From: Phocaeicola vulgatus
GTDB taxonomy: Bacteria; Bacteroidota; Bacteroidia; Bacteroidales; Tannerellaceae
Assembly (NCBI GenBank): GCA_022009975.1
Contig: CP091733.1
Coordinates: forward strand, 761,001-825,000
Length of the DNA stretch: 64,000 bases
Direction of reading: 5' to 3'
Under the pieces are notes generated by a model that was given only the letters and a program-made list of their open reading frames with translations, was not told the origin of the DNA and made no database searches. The translations under genes were made by a program, and so were the position numbers. Below, one piece after another: positions 59,240 to 64,000 of this stretch (position 1 is its first letter; every line of letters starts with the position of its first letter).

Positions 59240-60107
59240 ATGAAAGTAGGATTGATACAACAGAAGAATAGTGCTGATATAAAGCGAATATCGCTAAATT
59301 GCAGGATAATATCCGGAAAGCAGCAGCGATGGGAGCAGAGTTGGTTGTTTTACAAGAACTTCATAACGGGCTTTATTTTTGTCAGACGGAGAATACGCAA
59401 CTTTTTGACCAGGCAGAATCAATCCCTGGTCCTTCTACTGATTCATTTGGGCAGCTGGCCAAAGAGTTGGGGATTGTGTTAGTGCTCTCCTTGTTTGAAC
59501 GCCGTGCTCCGGGATTATATCATAATACTGCGGTCGTGTTGGAAAAAGATGGAACCATTGCCGGAAAATATCGCAAGATGCACATTCCGGATGATCCAGC
59601 ATATTACGAGAAGTTCTATTTTACGCCGGGTGATTTAGGGTTTGAGCCTATCAACACATCGGTTGGCAGATTAGGAGTGTTAGTATGTTGGGATCAATGG
59701 TATCCTGAAGCTGCCCGTCTCATGGCAATGCGAGGAGCCGAACTGCTGATTTATCCGACGGCAATAGGATGGGAGAGCTCTGATACGGAAGAGGAAAAAC
59801 AGCGCCAGTTGGGTGCTTGGATAACCATCCAGCGTGGACATGCTGTTGCCAATGGTTTGCCAGTGGTCACAGTGAACCGTACCGGGCATGAACCCGATCC
59901 ATCCGGACAAACAGCAGGCATCCAGTTTTGGGGGAATAGCTTTGTCGCCGGACCTCAAGGTGAGATGTTAACGGAGTTTCCCAATCATGAAGAAGAAGTC
60001 CGTGTTGTCGAAATTGATAAGACGCGAAGTGAAAATGTACGCAGGTGGTGGCCTTTCTTCCGAGATCGTCGCATCGATGCCTTTGACGGGCTGAGTAAAC
60101 GCTTTGA
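59240..60107 (+). CDS. aguB: N-carbamoylputrescine amidase (one or two frameshifts)
   Basis: About 289 residues when corrected. It starts MKVGLIQQKNSADIK; one added A near 59284 links this to ANIAKLQDNIRKAAAMGAEL. Nitrilase triad: Glu in LVVLQELHNGLYF, Lys in GKYRKMHIPDD, Cys in LGVLVCWDQWYPEAARLMA. It finishes putrescine synthesis from agmatine. As written, the frame does not stop but reads on through KRFDRMRFYTEK into pabB. One more T (CGCTTTTGA) would end it at KRF, at the TGA of 60105-60107, which fits the family length. Confidence 0.9.
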
Positions 60108-60111
60108 CAGA

Positions 60112-61116
60112 ATGAGATTTTATACGGAAAAAGAGGCTGCTTCTTTGATGAATCAATGGGGAAAGGAGAGGCAGCCTTTTCTTTTTATAGTGGATTATGA
60201 TATTAAACGCATATTTGTTGAGCGTTTGGAGCAAATCACCCCGGATGTGCTTTTGTATGATTTTAATGGATTGACGAATGTGGATGGGAGGAATGTGGAG
60301 CAGGAACATCCTTTTCATGCGCCGTCATGCATGTTGGAAATTCATCCGACTGACAAGGAGGAATACCGGAAATCGTTCGAGATAGTCCAGAACCATATTT
60401 TAGCTGGTAATTCCTATTTGACCAATCTGACTTGTGCAACTCCTATCGAGATGCAAACATCGTTGGTCGATTTGTTTTATTTGACGGAAGCCAAATATCG
60501 TTTGTGCGTGCCCGGGCAGTTCGTGGTCTTTTCTCCAGAAATATTTGTCCGTATCCAAGATGGTTTTATCTGTTCTTATCCTATGAAAGGCACTATCTCT
60601 GCTTCTGTCCCGAATGCTCGTGAAGTGATTATGGCAGATGTGAAGGAATCTGCGGAGCATGCGACGATTGTCGATTTGATAAGGAATGATTTGAGCCAAA
60701 TCTCCATTCATGTGTCAGTTCCGCATTATCGTTATATAGACGAAATTCATACACAGACGGGAGAGATACTGTTGCAGGTCAGTTCGGAAGTGAAAGGGCA
60801 ATTGTCCGAGGGTTGGCAGCAGAGTTTAGGCGACATTTTATTCTCTTTACTTCCTGCCGGCTCAATAACGGGAGCACCCAAACGGAAGACGGTGCAGATT
60901 ATACATGAGGCAGAAACCTATCAAAGAGGCTTTTATACAGGAGTGATGGGCGTGTTCAATGGCGAGACATTGGATAGTGCTGTGATGATTCGCTTTATTG
61001 AGCAGACCAAAAACGGCTTCTTCTTCAAAAGTGGAGGAGGCATTACGGCTAAAAGCGAGTGTGCCAAAGAATATGAAGAGATAAATCAAAAAATCTATAT
61101 TCCTTTAAAGCAATAG
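60112..61116 (+). CDS. pabB: Aminodeoxychorismate synthase component I
   Basis: 334 residues from the ATG at 60112 (MRFYTEKEAASLMNQWGKER). This is the short PabB form. The chorismate-binding domain has ILAGNSYLTNLTCATPIEM, FICSYPMKGTISA, HATIVDLIRNDLSQIS, SLLPAGSITGAPKRKTVQII and RGFYTGVMGVFNG. With a glutamine amidotransferase subunit it makes 4-amino-4-deoxychorismate for folate. pabC follows directly (1 bp gap), which supports the assignment over anthranilate synthase. The upstream fusion to aguB is probably a base-call artefact. Confidence 0.93.
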   Translation: MRFYTEKEAASLMNQWGKERQPFLFIVDYDIKRIFVERLEQITPDVLLYDFNGLTNVDGRNVEQEHPFHAPSCMLEIHPTDKEEYRKSFEIVQNHILAGNSYLTNLTCATPIEMQTSLVDLFYLTEAKYRLCVPGQFVVFSPEIFVRIQDGFICSYPMKGTISASVPNAREVIMADVKESAEHATIVDLIRNDLSQISIHVSVPHYRYIDEIHTQTGEILLQVSSEVKGQLSEGWQQSLGDILFSLLPAGSITGAPKRKTVQIIHEAETYQRGFYTGVMGVFNGETLDSAVMIRFIEQTKNGFFFKSGGGITAKSECAKEYEEINQKIYIPLKQ

Positions 61117-61117
61117 G

Positions 61118-61711
61118 ATGGAACAATATTTAGAAACAATCCGCATCGAAGAGGGAAGGGCTTGTCATTTGCCTTATCACAACCAAAGAATGAACGAAAC
61201 CCGTGCCCGCTTGGGCTTTTCTGACGGGTTGGATTTGGAAGCTGTCATTGGAGATGTTTCCATTTATCAGCAACGCACTCGTTGCCGGATTGTGTATGAT
61301 ACAGAGATTCGGAGTGTCGAATTCTTCCCTTATCAAATCAGACCGGTTAAAACACTCCGATTGGTGGAGGATAATCAAGTGGATTATAGATGCAAATATG
61401 CAGATCGTTCCGCTTTGAACCGTTGTTTTGCCCAGCGGGGGGCGTGCGATGATGTGCTGATTGTCCAAAATGGCGATGTCACTGATACGACAATCGCCAA
61501 TGTCGCCTTTTGGAATGGAGAAACTTGGTTTACTCCGTCAACTCCTTTGTTGAAAGGAACCATGCGTGCTTCCCTTCTGGATTCTCACCAAATACAGGAA
61601 GCAAAGATAAGAGTGGAAGATTTGTCGCACTTTTCCCGCCTCCGGTTATTCAATGCCATGATTTCATTCGGGGAAATAGAGCTGCCTATACAGTCAGTTT
61701 TGGCAGTTTGA
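61118..61711 (+). CDS. pabC: Aminodeoxychorismate lyase, class IV aminotransferase
   Basis: 197 residues, short for the family. MEQYLETIRIEEGRACHLPY, then RCRIVYDTEIRSVEFFPYQI, the PLP-lysine region VDYRCKYADRSALNRCFAQR and DVLIVQNGDVTDTTIANVAF. The last two motifs are typical of fold-type IV PLP enzymes. It cleaves aminodeoxychorismate to p-aminobenzoate and pyruvate. The 3' end overlaps the convergent recQ gene by 26 bp. Confidence 0.88.
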   Translation: MEQYLETIRIEEGRACHLPYHNQRMNETRARLGFSDGLDLEAVIGDVSIYQQRTRCRIVYDTEIRSVEFFPYQIRPVKTLRLVEDNQVDYRCKYADRSALNRCFAQRGACDDVLIVQNGDVTDTTIANVAFWNGETWFTPSTPLLKGTMRASLLDSHQIQEAKIRVEDLSHFSRLRLFNAMISFGEIELPIQSVLAV

Positions 61712-63521
61712 GGACAAAGCGGATGAGGGCGACAAAGACTCGTCCATATTTTTCAAGCTTGATTTGTCCAACTCCTTTTATGGTATTGAAATCCCCTAAG
61801 GTTGTTGGTCTCTGTTGCACCATTTCTTCCAATGAGGCATCTGAGAAAATGTGATAAGCGGGGACATTTTCCCGCTCAGCCAATTGTTTGCGCAACTGTT
61901 TGAGAGCATCCCACAATTGATCGTCCACCGAATCGCTCTGCTTCGGGCGGATGGGTTGTGCCTTAAACCCGTTCTTTTTGCTTTTCCCTGATTGTTCCTT
62001 GTCGGCAGGAAAGTATTTCGCCAATTGGGCTTGGCTTTTGCCATACAAAACCTTGTTTCCCAAAGCTGTGACCTTTAGTTTATTGCCATTAGTATAGTCT
62101 ATTTCAATGAATCCTAATTGGATCATTTGATAAATATACTCTTTCCATTCAATATAAGGCAAGTCCCTTCCAGCCCCATAAGTCTTGATATGGTGATATC
62201 CTTTTTCCGTCAAATCCATGCGGGCGGAACCACGGAGAATCAGGATGAGCATCTCCACTCCGATTTGTTGGTTTGTCCGGATGATGGCACTTAACGCTTT
62301 TTGGACTAAGATGCTTCCATCGAAGCGGACAGGAGGATTCTTGCAGACGTCGCAATTCCCGCAATCATGTTCCACCTCTTCTCCAAAATAGCTGAGCAAA
62401 ATCCTTCTTCGGCAAATATCTGTCTCGCAATAGCGTTGCATCCGGTTCAGCTTTTCCATATTGATTTCCTGCTGTCCGCTCTCTTCGGCAAACTGCCGCA
62501 GGACAATCAAGTCTCCCAAGGAATAGAAAAGCAAGGTGTCGCTTTTTGCGCCATCTCTTCCGGCTCTGCCTATTTCTTGATAGTAGTTTTCGATGCTTCC
62601 CGGCATATTGAAATGGATTACCCAGCGGATATTGCTTTTGTCGATTCCCATTCCAAAGGCGACAGTGGCGCAGATGACTTCGATGCGGTCATTGATGAAA
62701 TCATTTTGTGCTTGTTCCCTGGCATTGGGGGAAAGTCCGGCATGATAAGCAACGGCTTGGATATTGTAAAGGGAGAGTTCCTCTGCCAACATTTCCGTGT
62801 CGCTCCTTTTCATGCAATAGATGATTCCGCTTTGTCCTTTGTGTTGGCGGATGAAGCGGACGATGGCTCTAATCTTTTCCTTTTTGTTCAGCCCGCGCTG
62901 CACAGTAAGCGAGAGGTTGGGACGGTCGAAAGAGGAGATGAATGTGCGGGGATTATCCAAATGGAGTTGGTTGACGATATCCGTGCGAGTCACTTTGTCC
63001 GCTGTCGCTGTCAGCGCAATGACAGGGACAGAAGGGAAACGCTCCTTCAGGATGGCCAACTGTGTATACTCCGGGCGGAAATCATGCCCCCAATGCGAAA
63101 CACAATGTGCTTCATCAATTGCTATCAGTGAGATGTCCAATTGTGGCAAGAACCAATCCGCATCAACCTTGACACGCTCTGGCGAAACATAGAGTAGTTT
63201 TATCTTTCCTTGGATACAGAGTTGCTTCACCTGCTGTTGTTCGCTTTCGCTTTGCATACTATTCAGGGAAGCCGCAGGAATTCCGTTGCCTATCAATCCT
63301 TCCACCTGGTCTTTCATCAGGGCAATCAAGGGCGATATGACCAAAGTGATGCCAGGAAGATAGATGGCAGGCAATTGGTAGCAAATGGATTTGCCACCAC
63401 CTGTCGGCATCAAGACTAACGCATCTTTTTTTTGCAAGATGTGTTCAATGATTTCTCCTTGCAAAGGTCGGAAAGAGGAATAACCAAAAAACTTCTTCAG
63501 CAGCGATAGCAATTCTTTCAT
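61686..63521 (-). CDS. recQ: ATP-dependent DNA helicase RecQ
   Basis: 611 residues. Walker A is LMPTGGGKSICYQLPA, the DEAH box SLIAIDEAHCVSHWGHDFRP, motif VI IGRAGRDGAKSDT. The zinc-binding RQC part has CETDICRRRILLSYFGEEVE and CGNCDVC. An HRDC domain is at the C-terminus (LRKQLAERENVPAYHIFSDA). The 3'-5' helicase works in recombination and fork repair. It is 2 bp from the ABC-F gene on the same strand. Confidence 0.96.
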   Translation of the reverse strand: MKELLSLLKKFFGYSSFRPLQGEIIEHILQKKDALVLMPTGGGKSICYQLPAIYLPGITLVISPLIALMKDQVEGLIGNGIPAASLNSMQSESEQQQVKQLCIQGKIKLLYVSPERVKVDADWFLPQLDISLIAIDEAHCVSHWGHDFRPEYTQLAILKERFPSVPVIALTATADKVTRTDIVNQLHLDNPRTFISSFDRPNLSLTVQRGLNKKEKIRAIVRFIRQHKGQSGIIYCMKRSDTEMLAEELSLYNIQAVAYHAGLSPNAREQAQNDFINDRIEVICATVAFGMGIDKSNIRWVIHFNMPGSIENYYQEIGRAGRDGAKSDTLLFYSLGDLIVLRQFAEESGQQEINMEKLNRMQRYCETDICRRRILLSYFGEEVEHDCGNCDVCKNPPVRFDGSILVQKALSAIIRTNQQIGVEMLILILRGSARMDLTEKGYHHIKTYGAGRDLPYIEWKEYIYQMIQLGFIEIDYTNGNKLKVTALGNKVLYGKSQAQLAKYFPADKEQSGKSKKNGFKAQPIRPKQSDSVDDQLWDALKQLRKQLAERENVPAYHIFSDASLEEMVQQRPTTLGDFNTIKGVGQIKLEKYGRVFVALIRFVLKLPKLTV

Positions 63522-63523
63522 TC

Positions 63524-64000
63524 TTATTTCCTTTCCAGTTCTCGTAAATTTTCCATCTTCTTGCGTTGCATGAACTCATATATGCCTTCCAAGTGCTCTG
63601 TTACTTTTTGATTGCCGAACTCATACACTTTGGTTACCAAGCCATCCAAGAAGTCTCGGTCGTGGGAAACGACAATCAAAGTCCCGTCGAAATCGAGCAA
63701 AGCCTGTTTAAGGATATCTTTCGTCTTTAAGTCCAAATGGTTGGTCGGCTCGTCCAAAATCAGCAGGTTGACTGGCTCAAGCAAAAGTTTGATCATTGCC
63801 AATCGGGTTCTTTCCCCTCCCGACAAGACCTTCACTTTCTTGGCTGAGTTTTCGCCTCCGAACATGAATGCGCCCAACAAATCCTTGATTTTATTGCGGA
63901 TATCTCCCTTGGCGACATCATCAATAGTTTGGAAAACCGTTAAATTTTCATCCAACAGCGAGGCTTGGTTTTGGGCAAAATACCCAATCATCACATTGTG
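63524..64000 (-). CDS. ABC-F family ATPase, C-terminal part (partial at window edge)
   Basis: The frame is open to base 64000, so the gene continues to the right. 158 residues are visible: HNVMIGYFAQNQASLLDEN, the signature VLSGGERTRLAMIKLL, Walker B NLLILDEPTNHLDL and the switch histidine TLIVVSHDRDFLDGLV. The second ATPase domain and the end of an ABC-F protein are thus present. ABC-F proteins bind ribosomes and modulate translation; they carry no membrane domain. Which paralog it is cannot be told from this part. Confidence 0.9.
   Translation of the reverse strand, partial: HNVMIGYFAQNQASLLDENLTVFQTIDDVAKGDIRNKIKDLLGAFMFGGENSAKKVKVLSGGERTRLAMIKLLLEPVNLLILDEPTNHLDLKTKDILKQALLDFDGTLIVVSHDRDFLDGLVTKVYEFGNQKVTEHLEGIYEFMQRKKMENLRELERK

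Overview
The window is chromosomal DNA from a member of the Bacteroidales, most likely a gut Parabacteroides or close relative (Tannerellaceae). The basis is: SusC/SusD and TonB-dependent receptors, repeated Bacteroidetes-type promoters (TTTG, 19-21 nt, TAnnTTTG), tRNA genes without an encoded CCA, a tmRNA tag ending in GEENYALAA, lineage genes (GldB-like lipoprotein, DUF4199-GT2 pair, DUF2520-KdsC-Maf block), and several glycosidases for host glycans. The genus is inferred; no 16S gene is present.

Layout. 1-0.4 kb: 3' end of hutI. 0.4-2.3 kb: a histidine kinase remnant and an AAA-ATPase/PD-(D/E)XK gene. 2.5-10.8 kb: a polysaccharide-utilisation cluster (susC, susD, a decayed unrecognised gene, GH29 fucosidase) with a long structured leader. 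10.9-12.2 kb: an IS4-family insertion sequence with an apparent 8-bp target duplication. 12.3-24.2 kb: housekeeping genes (nitroreductase, groES-groEL, initiator tRNA, mscL, M48 protease, tmRNA, esterase, xpt, threonine aldolase, rsmE, nucleoside transporter, bifunctional nuclease, DUF695). 24.6-34.1 kb: proS, a WbpM/CapD-type sugar dehydratase, GH92 mannosidase, mtgA, lipB, phosphohexomutase. 34.4-44.7 kb: M23 peptidase, DUF2207 protein, Rpn-type nuclease, GldB-like lipoprotein, sialidase, DUF4831 protein, peptide transporter. 45-55.6 kb: M3 peptidase, GH130 phosphorylase, asparaginase, MBL hydrolase, three identical tRNA-Lys genes, DUF4199, GT2, mntP, TonB receptor. 55.7-64 kb: nitroreductase, DUF2520, kdsC, maf, the agmatine-to-putrescine pair aguA-aguB, the p-aminobenzoate pair pabB-pabC, recQ and a partial ABC-F gene.

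Functionally, fucosidase, sialidase, alpha-mannosidase and GH130 phosphorylase point to growth on mucin or N-glycans. aguA-aguB convert agmatine to putrescine, and pabB-pabC make p-aminobenzoate for folate.

A property that affects every reading: about 20 one-base frameshifts break otherwise intact genes, including groEL, pgm, xpt and aguA. Nearly all are explained by losing (rarely gaining) one base in a short homopolymer. I read this as sequencing or assembly error, give joined gene spans, and flag the breaks. The same error probably created an apparent AguB-PabB fusion.

The least explained signals are non-coding: a dispersed ~90-110 bp inverted-repeat element (three copies, one nested inside a second hairpin family), repeated terminator-like hairpins, a triple 22-bp-period repeat, the structured susC leader, and a ten-G tract inside the capsule-type dehydratase gene. 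I found no CRISPR array, prophage or clearly new multi-gene system.
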